6,803 nucleotides of DNA from Acidobacteriota bacterium (GCA_003224835.1 QHZX01000244.1:1-6803); one strand, 5' to 3'. Shown: positions 1 to 6,563, numbered from the stretch's first letter. Notes: a model not told the origin generated them from the sequence alone. Numbers and translations are program-made.

Positions 1-1
1 C

Positions 2-388
2 GTCCCGCAGCGTGAGACCGGCATGAGCGCCTACGAAATTCTGCTGAGCGAATCGCAGGAGCGCATGTTGCTGGTGGCGCAAAAAGGCCGCGAAGAAGAA
101 GTTTACAAAGTGTTCCGCAAGTGGGGACTCGACGCGGTCGAAGTCGGTCGCGTGATCAGCGAAAACCGCATGCGGGTGCTGGAGCACGGCGACATTGTTG
201 CCGAAATTCCGAATACCGCGCTTACCGACGATGCCCCGGTCTATCAACGCCCGCTAAAGCGCTGGCAGCCGCCGGTTCCAAGTGAAATGCCGGAACACAT
301 TAAGCTCGGCGAAAAGATCGATTTCACAGATGATCTGAAGCGCCTGCTCTCGAGCGCCAACATCTGCAGCAAGCGCTGGATCTACTAG
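2..388 (+). CDS. purL: PurL (FGAM synthase), internal piece up to an in-frame TAG; 5' end outside window
   Basis: Phosphoribosylformylglycinamidine synthase large subunit, which in the PurS/PurQ/PurL complex converts FGAR, ATP and glutamine-derived ammonia to FGAM in cytosolic purine synthesis. The frame is open from base 2, reading VPQRETGMSAYEILLSESQE, a highly characteristic internal PurL stretch, so the ATG at 23 is not the true start. It continues through a conserved DAPVY motif and ends SSANICSKRWIY followed by TAG at 386-388. Beyond the TAG the same frame continues with QYDSMVQTNTVEGPG, exactly how intact small-type PurL proteins read on. The TAG therefore replaces one sense codon (probably Glu GAG, by family memory of 'WVYEQYD'). 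Nothing else in the piece is degraded. It may be a nonsense mutation, a sequencing error or a gene split; see the 3' half. Identity is very secure, functional state is not. Confidence 0.9.
   Translation, partial: VPQRETGMSAYEILLSESQERMLLVAQKGREEEVYKVFRKWGLDAVEVGRVISENRMRVLEHGDIVAEIPNTALTDDAPVYQRPLKRWQPPVPSEMPEHIKLGEKIDFTDDLKRLLSSANICSKRWIY
386..388 (+). other. In-frame amber codon interrupting purL
   Basis: The TAG lies in the purL frame, with strong PurL homology continuing without a gap on both sides. One base change from GAG, CAG or AAG would create it. The neighbouring secD gene ends with TAG at 6545-6547 at about the expected protein end, so TAG seems to be an ordinary stop codon here. 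That argues against genome-wide amber recoding. Confidence 0.9.
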
Positions 389-400
389 CAATACGATTCA

Positions 401-1393
401 ATGGTGCAAACCAACACTGTCGAAGGCCCCGGCTCAGGTGATGCCGGCGTGATCCGCATAAAAGGATCGCAGCACGCACTCTCGATGGCCCTCTATGGCA
501 ACGGCCGCTGGTGTTATCTCGATCCCAGGCTGGGTGCGATGCACGCCGTGGCCGAAGCCGCGCGCAATGTGGCATGCTCAGGGGCAACGGCAGTTGGCGC
601 GACCAACTGTTTGAATTTCGGCAATCCCGAAAAGCCGCAAATCATGTGGCAGTTCTCCCAGACAATCGATGGCATCACCAAGGCTTGCGAAGAACTCGAA
701 ATTCCCATTACGGGCGGGAACGTCAGCTTCTATAACGAAACTCTCGGCGAGGCGATCTATCCCACGCCGGTTCTTGGCGTGGTCGGAATTCTTGAAGATG
801 TGAACAAATCCGCTTTCCCGCACTTTCGCGAGGCCGGCCGCGCTGTGGTTTTGCTGCGAGCCTCGGAACCGGGGGACGCAACCGACGCCGAAGTCGAGTT
901 TGGCTCCTCCGAGTACGCGAAAGAAGTTCTGGGCGAGCTTTGGGGATTCCCTCCTGCTCTCGAACTCGAGAAAGAAGCCGCCCTGCAGAAGGCCGTCGTC
1001 GAGCTGATCGCTGCCGGGTTGATCGATTCCGCCCACGACTCTTCAGACGGTGGTCTGGCCGTGGCTTTGGCCCGGGTTTCCTTCCAGAAGGGAATTGGCT
1101 GCCGTGTCGAATTGAGCGTGAATGGCTTGGCCCCTGAATTCGTTCTGTTTGGCGAAGATGCCAGCCGGATCGTGATCTCCTGCGACCCCGCGCACCTGGC
1201 GCGAATCAAACAAGTAGCCCAGAAACACGGTATTTTTGCGGACCAGCTTGGTGAGACGGTTCCTGGTACTCTGGATATCAAGGTTGATGGCCAGGTCGTC
1301 GTTTCAGGTTCGGTTTCAGAGTTGAATGAAAGTTACGAAAGCGCGCTGGAGCGGGCACTAAGGAGCGAACCGGCGCATGCCGCTGCTGGTTAA
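401..1393 (+). CDS. purL: PurL (FGAM synthase), C-terminal half, same frame after the TAG
   Basis: This is the second AIRS-like half of PurL. It is in frame with the preceding piece and separated from it only by TAG and four codons. Visible PurL motifs, numbered from the ATG at 401, are NCLNFGNPEKP (~69-79), TGGNVSFYNE (~104-113) and HDSSDGGLAVALAR (~212-225). The sequence is undamaged to its TAA at 1391-1393. A possible restart ATG lies 12 bases past the TAG, but I see no Shine-Dalgarno sequence before it, so separate translation would need reinitiation after termination. Full-length small-type PurL is roughly 740 residues, and about 460 codons lie in this window. The gene is followed 29 bp later by purF, which fits a purine operon. 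If the TAG is real, the cell makes either two half-proteins or an inactive PurL. Confidence 0.92.
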   Translation: MVQTNTVEGPGSGDAGVIRIKGSQHALSMALYGNGRWCYLDPRLGAMHAVAEAARNVACSGATAVGATNCLNFGNPEKPQIMWQFSQTIDGITKACEELEIPITGGNVSFYNETLGEAIYPTPVLGVVGILEDVNKSAFPHFREAGRAVVLLRASEPGDATDAEVEFGSSEYAKEVLGELWGFPPALELEKEAALQKAVVELIAAGLIDSAHDSSDGGLAVALARVSFQKGIGCRVELSVNGLAPEFVLFGEDASRIVISCDPAHLARIKQVAQKHGIFADQLGETVPGTLDIKVDGQVVVSGSVSELNESYESALERALRSEPAHAAAG

Positions 1394-1422
1394 GACTCTG
1401 AAAACTAACTGCTGAGTGCTGA

Positions 1423-2853
1423 ATGCTTACTAACGACAAATTTCACGACGAGTGCGGTGTGGTAGCGATCTACTCGCATCCTGAGGCGGAGACGCTCGCC
1501 TACCTCGGCCTGCATGCGTTGCAACATCGCGGCCAGGAATCTGCAGGCATCGTCACCTCCGATGGCATGTCGCTCCACATCCACAAATCCATGGGATTGG
1601 TCGCCGACATTTTTACCGAAAAGAAGCTCTCGCGTATTCGCGGCACCCTCGCCATCGGACACACCCGTTATTCGACGGCCGGCGATTCCGCTCTGCTCAA
1701 TGCCCAGCCGATCATGGTGCAATCGAACAAAGGCATGATCGCGCTGGCGCACAATGGCAATCTCACAAATGCCGGCGAAATCCGCGCCCGCATGGAAGCG
1801 CAAGGCTCGATTTTCCAGACCAGCAGCGACACCGAAGTCATCGTGCACCTTATCGCGCAATCCCGCGAGCAGACGTTGCCCGAAGCCATTGCAGACGCGC
1901 TCCGCCGGGTTGAAGGCGCGTTTTCTCTGGTGATGATCAGTCCCGACCGCATCTTCGCAGCCCGCGACCCCCGCGGCTTCCGTCCACTGGCCATGGGACG
2001 CATGAAGGCGCAAGGCGAGCGTCTTCAGGACACGATTGTTTTTGCCTCCGAAACCAGCGCGTTCGACCTGATCGGCGCAACTTACGAGCGTGAAGTGAAA
2101 CCGGGTGAACTCGTCATCGTCGGCCCGGAAGGCATTAGCTCGCGTTTCTATGCGCCCGCCATGGCGCAGTCAAGCTGCATCTTCGAGCACGTTTATTTTT
2201 CACGGCCTGACAGTCGTGTTTTCGGACGTCCGGTCCAGGAAAGCCGCGAGCAGCTTGGCCGCCAGCTTGCCATCGAAGCTCCCGCAAATGCTGACCTGGT
2301 TGTGCCGGTGCCTGACTCGGGTGTGACCGCGGCCATGGGGTACGCTGCTGAAAGCGGCATTCCGCTGCGCTTCGGTCTAATTCGTAACCACTATGTGGGT
2401 CGCACCTTCATCGAGCCGCACCAGTCGGTTCGCGACTTCGGGGTCCGGCTCAAGCTGAATCCGGTCCGCAGTCTGCTTGAGGGCAAGCGCGTCGTGCTGA
2501 TCGATGACTCTATCGTGCGCGGCACTACCAGCAAAAAAATCGTGCGCATGGTGCGCGGCGCCGGCGCAACCGAAGTGCACCTGCGAATCTCCTGTCCGCC
2601 AACGATATCTCCCTGTTTTTACGGCGTTGACACTCCGCGCAAAAAAGAACTCATCGCCGCCAACAACACCATCGAAGGAATCCGCGAATACACTGGCGCC
2701 GACTCTCTGGCCTATCTTTCGCTGGACGGCCTGAAGAAAGCCTGCCACGACGGCGAGAAAACCACTTACTGCACCGCCTGCTACACCGGCCGGTATCCAA
2801 CCAATATCGTAGACGTAGAAGAAATTCAGCCCGCCACGGTCGATAAACCCTAA
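1423..2853 (+). CDS. purF: Amidophosphoribosyltransferase (PurF)
   Basis: Glutamine PRPP amidotransferase, which makes 5-phosphoribosylamine from PRPP and glutamine, the first committed step of purine synthesis (cytosolic). The 476 residues match the usual length. The N-terminal Ntn-type glutaminase domain has a 10-residue propeptide before Cys11 (DECGVVAIYSHPE) and LQHRGQESAGI shortly after. Processing to expose Cys11 is expected from the family. The C-terminal phosphoribosyltransferase domain has the PRPP loop VVLIDDSIVRGTT (357-369). Cys252, Cys398 (in SPCFYG), Cys450 and Cys453 (YCTACYTG) match the four ligands of the 4Fe-4S cluster in the Bacillus-type enzyme, so this is the oxygen-sensitive Fe-S class. 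It starts 29 bp after purL, probably in one operon. The start region is a short direct repeat (GCTGAGT GCTGAAT GCT, 1411-1427) with only a weak GAG as ribosome site. The gene looks fully intact. Confidence 0.97.
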   Translation: MLTNDKFHDECGVVAIYSHPEAETLAYLGLHALQHRGQESAGIVTSDGMSLHIHKSMGLVADIFTEKKLSRIRGTLAIGHTRYSTAGDSALLNAQPIMVQSNKGMIALAHNGNLTNAGEIRARMEAQGSIFQTSSDTEVIVHLIAQSREQTLPEAIADALRRVEGAFSLVMISPDRIFAARDPRGFRPLAMGRMKAQGERLQDTIVFASETSAFDLIGATYEREVKPGELVIVGPEGISSRFYAPAMAQSSCIFEHVYFSRPDSRVFGRPVQESREQLGRQLAIEAPANADLVVPVPDSGVTAAMGYAAESGIPLRFGLIRNHYVGRTFIEPHQSVRDFGVRLKLNPVRSLLEGKRVVLIDDSIVRGTTSKKIVRMVRGAGATEVHLRISCPPTISPCFYGVDTPRKKELIAANNTIEGIREYTGADSLAYLSLDGLKKACHDGEKTTYCTACYTGRYPTNIVDVEEIQPATVDKP

Positions 2854-2883
2854 GCAGCAAATTCGCAAAATAAATAATCGACT

Positions 2884-3221
2884 GATGTCATTCCGAACGG
2901 CTTTAGCCGTAAGGAACCTGCTTTTCCCTATTGCACGAATCTCCATCTCCAATCCGATGTCATTCCGAACGGCTTTAGCCGTGAGGAACCTGCTTTTCCC
3001 TATTGCACAACGAATCTCCATCTCCAATCCGATGTCATTCCGAACGGCTTTAGCCGTGAGGAACCTGCTTTTCCCTTTGAACAACGAATCTCCATTTCCA
3101 ATCCGATGTCATTCCGAACAGCTTTAGCCGTGAGGAACCTGCTCTTTCCCCTTTTGCCACAACGAATCTCCTTCTCCAATCTGATGTCATTCCGAACGGC
3201 TTTAGCCGTGAGGAACCTGCT
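2884..3221 (+). repeat. Tandem array of five ~75-bp units, each with a 39-bp REP-like hairpin repeat
   Basis: Five copies of a 39-bp element lie at 2884-2922, 2956-2994, 3031-3069, 3105-3143 and 3183-3221, with periods of 72, 75, 74 and 78 bp. Copies 2, 3 and 5 are identical; copy 1 has one change (GTGAGG to GTAAGG) and copy 4 one (ACGGC to ACAGC). Each can fold as a stem ACGGC/GCCGT with a TTTA loop, flanked by opposed GA/GA and outer arms TTCC/GGAA. The 33-39 bp between copies is also conserved (TTTCCC..., then CGAATCTCC...TCCAATC), so the array grew by tandem duplication of the whole unit. It fills most of the 419-bp gap between purF and tgt, which holds no credible gene. The mobilising agent (for example a REP-associated Y1 transposase) is not in this window. 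A role in mRNA stability or termination is conjecture. Confidence 0.93.
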
Positions 3222-3258
3222 CTCCCGAGGCACATACGGAAGGCTGTGCGGAATCCTT

Positions 3259-3264
3259 TAGAAT
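3259..3264 (+). promoter_or_regulatory. Possible -10 element (TAGAAT) for a leaderless tgt transcript
   Basis: TAGAAT lies 8 bases before the ATG at 3273, the spacing expected if transcription starts at or next to the start codon. There is no Shine-Dalgarno sequence before that ATG, which is compatible with a leaderless message. No convincing -35 is visible. A single hexamer match is weak evidence. Confidence 0.25.
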
Positions 3265-3272
3265 CCCCATCA

Positions 3273-3998
3273 ATGTCTCTTCAGTTCGAAATCAGTAAAA
3301 CCAGCGGCCCGACGCGTCGAGCAAAGTTGTTCACCCCTCACGGTGAGGTCGAAACCCCCGTGTTCATGCCGGTCGGCACTGCCGCCACAGTCAAAGGCGT
3401 GCCTCAGGATTTGCTGGAACAACTAGACGTTCAGATTCTGCTGGGCAACACTTATCATCTTTTTTTGCGCCCCGGCATTGATCAGATTCGCAAGCTCGGC
3501 GGCTTGCATCGATTCATGTCGTGGCCGCGCGCCATCCTCACCGATTCCGGCGGATTCCAGGTTTTCAGCTTGAGTGACCTCACGAAAGTCACTGAAGATG
3601 GCGTGACGTTTCGCTCGCATCTCGACGGATCGTCGCATTTCCTCTCCGCCGAAACTGCCATAGAGGCACAAATCGGCCTGGGCGCAGACATCATCATGGC
3701 ATTCGACGAATGCACCGAATATCCCGCCGGCCCACCCCGTAATCGCGACTCCATGGAAATGACTCTTCGCTGGGCTGCTCGCAGCAAGAAATATTTCGAC
3801 GACCACAGGAACGAGGTGCCCTGGAAGAGCTCTCAGCCTCCAGCCATCAGCTATGAGGGAACTCAAGCCCTCTTCGGGATCGTCCAGGGCGGCATGGACC
3901 ATGCGCTTCGCAAAGAATCTGCCGCGCGCACCATTGAAATCGGCTTTGACGGCTACGCCATAGGAGGATTGAGCGTCGGCGAGCCGCGCACAATCTGA
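3273..3998 (+). pseudogene. tgt: Queuine tRNA-ribosyltransferase (TGT), 5' piece ending at a frameshift
   Basis: Bacterial tRNA-guanine transglycosylase exchanges G34 of GUN-anticodon tRNAs for preQ1 on the queuosine pathway. I start at ATG 3273 (MSLQFEISKTSGPTRRAKL) because family homology begins there; the in-frame GTG at 3246 would add nine unlikely residues. Visible motifs are TPVFMPVGTAATVKG (28-42), LGNTYHLFLRPG (57-68), ILTDSGGFQVFS (88-99, with Asp91 as the conserved active-site Asp), FDECTEYP (144-151), FGIVQGG (201-207) and GYAIGGLSVGEP (227-238). Right after GEPR it runs into TGA at 3996-3998. Normal TGTs have about 21 residues here before YLMGVG. In this sequence only five bases separate the Arg codon from the Leu codon of LMGVG, now in another frame. 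This piece lacks the nucleophile and zinc site, so it could not work alone. Confidence 0.9.
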
Positions 3999-4318
3999 TG
4001 GGCGTAGGCACCCCCGAAGAGATTGTCGAGTATTCAAAGCTCGGCATCGACATGATGGATTGTGTTCTGCCCACGCGGGCCGCCCGCCACGGATTGCTGT
4101 TCACGTCGGAAGGGAAGATCTCAATCAAGCAGGCCAGGTACGCTGGAGACGAGAACCCACTTGACCCGAGTTGTTCCTGCCAGGTTTGTCGCCGCTACCC
4201 GCGCGCCTACTTGCGTCATCTTTACGCTTCGAATGAAGTGCTCGCACAGGTCCTCAATACCATCCACAATCTCAGCTACTACCTTGACACTATGCGGCGC
4301 GTCCGGCATTCTATTTGA
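3998..4318 (+). pseudogene. tgt: Queuine tRNA-ribosyltransferase (TGT), 3' piece, also short at its C-terminus
   Basis: This piece begins MGVGTPEEIVEY, which in intact TGT is internal. It carries the catalytic Asp (Asp21 in MMDCVLPTRAARHG), the zinc ligands Cys59, Cys61 and Cys64 (SCSCQVC) and His90 (TIHNL). These are the chemical centre of the enzyme, all intact. The TGA/ATG overlap at 3996-4000 resembles translational coupling but is better read as a coincidence of the deletion junction, since both pieces belong to one TIM-barrel domain. The frame ends at TGA 4316-4318 after MRRVRHSI, whereas family members usually continue some 20-30 residues past this helix, so the C-terminus also appears cut. 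The shifted reading from 4315 (AGFFLLGSRRAF) may be the lost tail, but I cannot confirm it. tgt lies next to yajC-secD-secF, its usual neighbours. Confidence 0.88.
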
Positions 4319-4520
4319 CTTGGGACTGTGCGGGTTTCTTCTTGCTCGGAAGCCGGCGGGCGTTCTGGTTTCCTGAGAAGCCTTCCTTAACGTTTGCGTG
4401 CATCGTATTGAGTTGTGTGGTTAGGAATAAAGGACGCAATTCGGATAAGAGCGTTCCAACGTTTGTCTGTGGTCAAAACGTCCGGTTTGAATTCAAAAGC
4501 ATCAGCCATCAGCATCTAAA
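4319..4520 (+). other. Intergenic stretch between broken tgt and yajC
   Basis: About 200 bp without a convincing gene. The first ~60 bp may hold the out-of-frame remnant of the tgt C-terminus. A short direct repeat (CATCAG twice at ~4500-4512) sits just before yajC. I see no clear terminator and no strong promoter. A TTGACA at 4284-4289, inside tgt, has no good -10 partner. Confidence 0.5.
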
Positions 4521-4841
4521 ATGATTCCATACGGTTTAATCGCATTGCAGTCTAGCGGCACGCCCAGTTGGATCGGGATCGCACCGCTCATCTTTATTTT
4601 CGCAATCTTCTATTTTGTTTTGATCATGCCCCAGCAGCGTCGCCAGAAAAAATGGCAGGCCATGCTTGGCGAGCTAAAGACCGGAGACAAAGTTACGACC
4701 TCCGGCGGCATACGAGGCACTATCGTCGCCTTGAAAGATGACTCGGTGCATCTCCGTGTTCCGCCCGATAATCTGCGGCTCGAAGTAAGCCGGGCATCGA
4801 TTTCTTCAGTCACTACGCCGGATGAGCCGGCCGCGAAGTGA
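4521..4841 (+). CDS. yajC: Preprotein translocase subunit YajC
   Basis: Small inner-membrane partner of SecD and SecF in the Sec translocon accessory complex; its precise role in secretion is modest and not essential in model bacteria. The 106 residues match the family. A single membrane segment spans ~17-36 (IGIAPLIFIFAIFYFVLIMP), followed by the basic cluster QQRRQKK (38-44) and a small cytosolic domain with LKTGDKVTTSGGIRGTI (52-68) and a beta-rich region to ~95. The MPQQRRQKK junction is the family hallmark. I see no Shine-Dalgarno sequence upstream of the ATG, and there is no better alternative start, so initiation may rely on an A/T-rich leader. It is followed by one hairpin repeat and then secD, the usual gene order. 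The reading frame is intact. Confidence 0.96.
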   Translation: MIPYGLIALQSSGTPSWIGIAPLIFIFAIFYFVLIMPQQRRQKKWQAMLGELKTGDKVTTSGGIRGTIVALKDDSVHLRVPPDNLRLEVSRASISSVTTPDEPAAK

Positions 4842-4852
4842 GCATATATGCT

Positions 4853-4891
4853 GATGTCATTCCGAACCGCTTTAGCGGTGAGGAACCTGCT
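4853..4891 (+). repeat. Dispersed copy of the 39-bp hairpin repeat between yajC and secD
   Basis: Same 39-bp element as the array after purF, same orientation, beginning 11 bases after the yajC stop. It differs at only two positions, and these exchange a G-C pair for C-G within the stem (ACCGC/GCGGT with loop TTTA). The array's conserved inter-copy sequence is absent here, so only the 39-bp unit, plus a few flanking bases, is shared. Confidence 0.93.
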
Positions 4892-4925
4892 TTTCGGACG
4901 AAACCACAGGTTCGCTGGATAATAC

Positions 4926-4929
4926 GGAG
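4926..4929 (+). promoter_or_regulatory. Candidate ribosome binding site of secD (GGAG)
   Basis: GGAG ends 13 bases before the secD ATG at 4943. This spacing is long but it is the only purine-rich match to the 16S tail in the leader. It follows the hairpin repeat by 34 bases. Confidence 0.4.
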
Positions 4930-4942
4930 TAGTTAATCTGTT

Positions 4943-6547
4943 ATGAACAAAAATCTTGGTGGAAAGCTCATCGTCATCATCGCAGTACTGCTTTTCTTTG
5001 TTTACGGCATCTTTGGGGTCCCCAGCGGCTTTTCCGGGAACGCTCTGGTTGCGTCTCTCCAGAAGCGCATTTCGCTCGGACTTGATCTTAAGGGCGGTAC
5101 ACACCTGATTTTGCAAGTGCAGGTGAACGACGCCGTCAACGTCGACTCCGATAACGCAATTCAAACCCTGAAGTCCGGCTTGCGCGCTGCGAAAATCACC
5201 GGCGTCGATATCAGCAAGCCCGATCTCGCCAGCCACCCTGAGCAGATCGTCATTAAGGGTATGCCGCCCGAACGAAGCGGCGACCTGCGCACCATCGTGC
5301 AAGACCGTCTGCCTGAGTACGACCTGACTTCGGGTGCGAACAATGCCTTCACCGTGGCCATGAAGCCCACGAATCTCTCCGATCTGAAAACCCGCGCCGT
5401 CCAGCAGGCCATCGAGACCATTCGCAACCGCATTGATCAGCTCGGCGTGAGTGAACCCATCATCGAGGAGCATGGCCTGGGCCAGTATCAGATCCTCGTC
5501 CAGCTGCCGGGAATTGACGATCCCGCGCGAGTGAAAGAAGTCATGCAGTCCACAGCCATGCTCGAAATCCGGCAAGTCATGGGTGGACCGTATCCGAGCC
5601 AGGAAGCCGCATTGCAGGATAAAGGCGGAGTAATGCCCGAAGATTCGATGTTGATGCCGGGCAAAACCAATCCTGACGGCACTCAAAGCTGGTACTTCGT
5701 CTCCCGCATTCCGGCGGTAAGCGGCAAGGACCTGCGCACTGCCGGCCCAGGTACCGACGAGAATGGTCAGCCGGCAGTCAGCTTTACGTTAACTGCCGAG
5801 GGTGGCCGCAAGTTTTACGCCTTCACCTCGGCACATGTGAAAGATCTGTTGGGTGTGGTCCTTGACGGCAAGGTTCAAAGCGTCGCCACTATCGACGAGC
5901 CCATTCACGACCAGGGGATCATTAAAGGACGTTTTACCGAGCAGGAAGTGAAAGATCAATCCATGATTCTGCGTTCGGGCGCTTTGCCGGCCGGGATCAA
6001 ATATCTGGAAGAGCGGACAGTCGGTCCTTCGTTGGGCACGGACTCGATTCGCGCCGGCGTTCGGGCCGCTGTTTATGGCATGACTGCGGTGTTGATTTTC
6101 ATGCTCATCTATTACCGCGCCGCGGGAATCAATGCCGACCTCGCGCTGGTTTTGAACCTTGTAATCCTGCTTGGGTTCTTGGGTTTCACTGGCGCAACAT
6201 TAACTTTGCCCGGAATTGCCGGGGTGATTCTTACCGTTGGTATGGGTGTGGACTCGAACGTTCTGATCTTTGAACGTATCCGCGAAGAGTTGCGAAACGG
6301 CAAGACGCCGCCTTCTGCGGTAGAGCAAGGCTTCGGGCATGCCTGGGTCACCATCGTGGATACCCACGTAACCACCATCGTCTCGGCGGTCATCCTGTTC
6401 TTATTCGGCACCGGGCCGGTAAAGGGTTTCGCGGTGACGCTCAGTTTCGGTTTGTTTGCTAATTTATTCACCGCGGTTTTTGTGTCGCGAGTGATTTTTG
6501 ATTGGGTGCTGAGCCGGAAACGCGTCGGCGAAGCATTAAGTATTTAG
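4943..6547 (+). CDS. secD: Protein translocase subunit SecD
   Basis: Inner-membrane RND-type protein that, with SecF, uses the proton gradient to pull preproteins out of the SecYEG channel on the periplasmic side. The 534 residues fit a separate SecD rather than a SecDF fusion. TM1 is at ~9-27 and is followed by GLDLKGGTHL (46-55). The periplasmic P1 region includes RAVQQAIETIRNRIDQLGVS (151-170) and VQLPGIDDP (187-195). Five further membrane segments lie at about 374-392, 398-417, 422-444, 472-490 and 495-517. GMGVDSNVLIFERIREE (433-449) is the SecD signature; Asp437 matches the TM4 acidic residue linked to proton transport. It ends TAG just past FVSRVIFDWVLSRK, the normal end of the family. 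It is flanked on both sides by hairpin repeats, an unusual arrangement for genes that are often tightly packed. Confidence 0.97.
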   Translation: MNKNLGGKLIVIIAVLLFFVYGIFGVPSGFSGNALVASLQKRISLGLDLKGGTHLILQVQVNDAVNVDSDNAIQTLKSGLRAAKITGVDISKPDLASHPEQIVIKGMPPERSGDLRTIVQDRLPEYDLTSGANNAFTVAMKPTNLSDLKTRAVQQAIETIRNRIDQLGVSEPIIEEHGLGQYQILVQLPGIDDPARVKEVMQSTAMLEIRQVMGGPYPSQEAALQDKGGVMPEDSMLMPGKTNPDGTQSWYFVSRIPAVSGKDLRTAGPGTDENGQPAVSFTLTAEGGRKFYAFTSAHVKDLLGVVLDGKVQSVATIDEPIHDQGIIKGRFTEQEVKDQSMILRSGALPAGIKYLEERTVGPSLGTDSIRAGVRAAVYGMTAVLIFMLIYYRAAGINADLALVLNLVILLGFLGFTGATLTLPGIAGVILTVGMGVDSNVLIFERIREELRNGKTPPSAVEQGFGHAWVTIVDTHVTTIVSAVILFLFGTGPVKGFAVTLSFGLFANLFTAVFVSRVIFDWVLSRKRVGEALSI

Positions 6548-6563
6548 CTTTGCAATATTATCC

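Noticed and set aside
386..388. Pyrrolysine-type or amber-reassigned readthrough in purL
   Set aside because: secD uses TAG as its stop at about the normal protein end, and no PYLIS-like context or pyl gene is visible. Pyrrolysine in PurL has no precedent that I know of.
2854..2930. Intrinsic terminator after purF using the first repeat hairpin
   Set aside because: The hairpin is followed by AAGGAACCTGCTTTTCCC, not by a direct U-tract, and identical hairpins occur inside the sec cluster where termination would be harmful. Termination is possible but unsupported.
2885..3127. Repeat-peptide ORF on the + strand (TALAVRNLLFPIA units) and matching minus-strand ORFs across the array
   Set aside because: The units are 72-78 bp with not all periods divisible by three, so the frame is not kept over the array. 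The reading is explained by the DNA repeat, and the minus-strand frame runs on through purF.
2884..3221. CRISPR array (39-bp repeats, 33-39 bp spacers)
   Set aside because: The spacers are near-identical to each other, single copies of the repeat occur elsewhere outside any array, and no cas genes are visible. It is a tandem repeat, not a CRISPR.
3996..4000. TGATG overlap as true translational coupling of two tgt-derived genes
   Set aside because: Both pieces belong to one catalytic domain and a conserved stretch of about 21 residues is missing at the junction. A deletion with frameshift explains it better.
4284..4312. sigma-70 promoter for yajC with a perfect TTGACA inside the tgt 3' end
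   Set aside because: The hexamer at 17-bp spacing (CATTCT) is a poor -10, and TTGACA arises from ordinary Leu-Asp codons in a conserved part of TGT.
4315..4524. 69-residue ORF between tgt and yajC
   Set aside because: TTG start, no ribosome site, no recognisable domain beyond a possible shifted tgt tail, and overlap with the yajC start.
4610..5686. Long minus-strand ORF opposite yajC and secD
   Set aside because: It is the antisense shadow of two clear genes plus a repeat; the predicted protein has no recognisable features.
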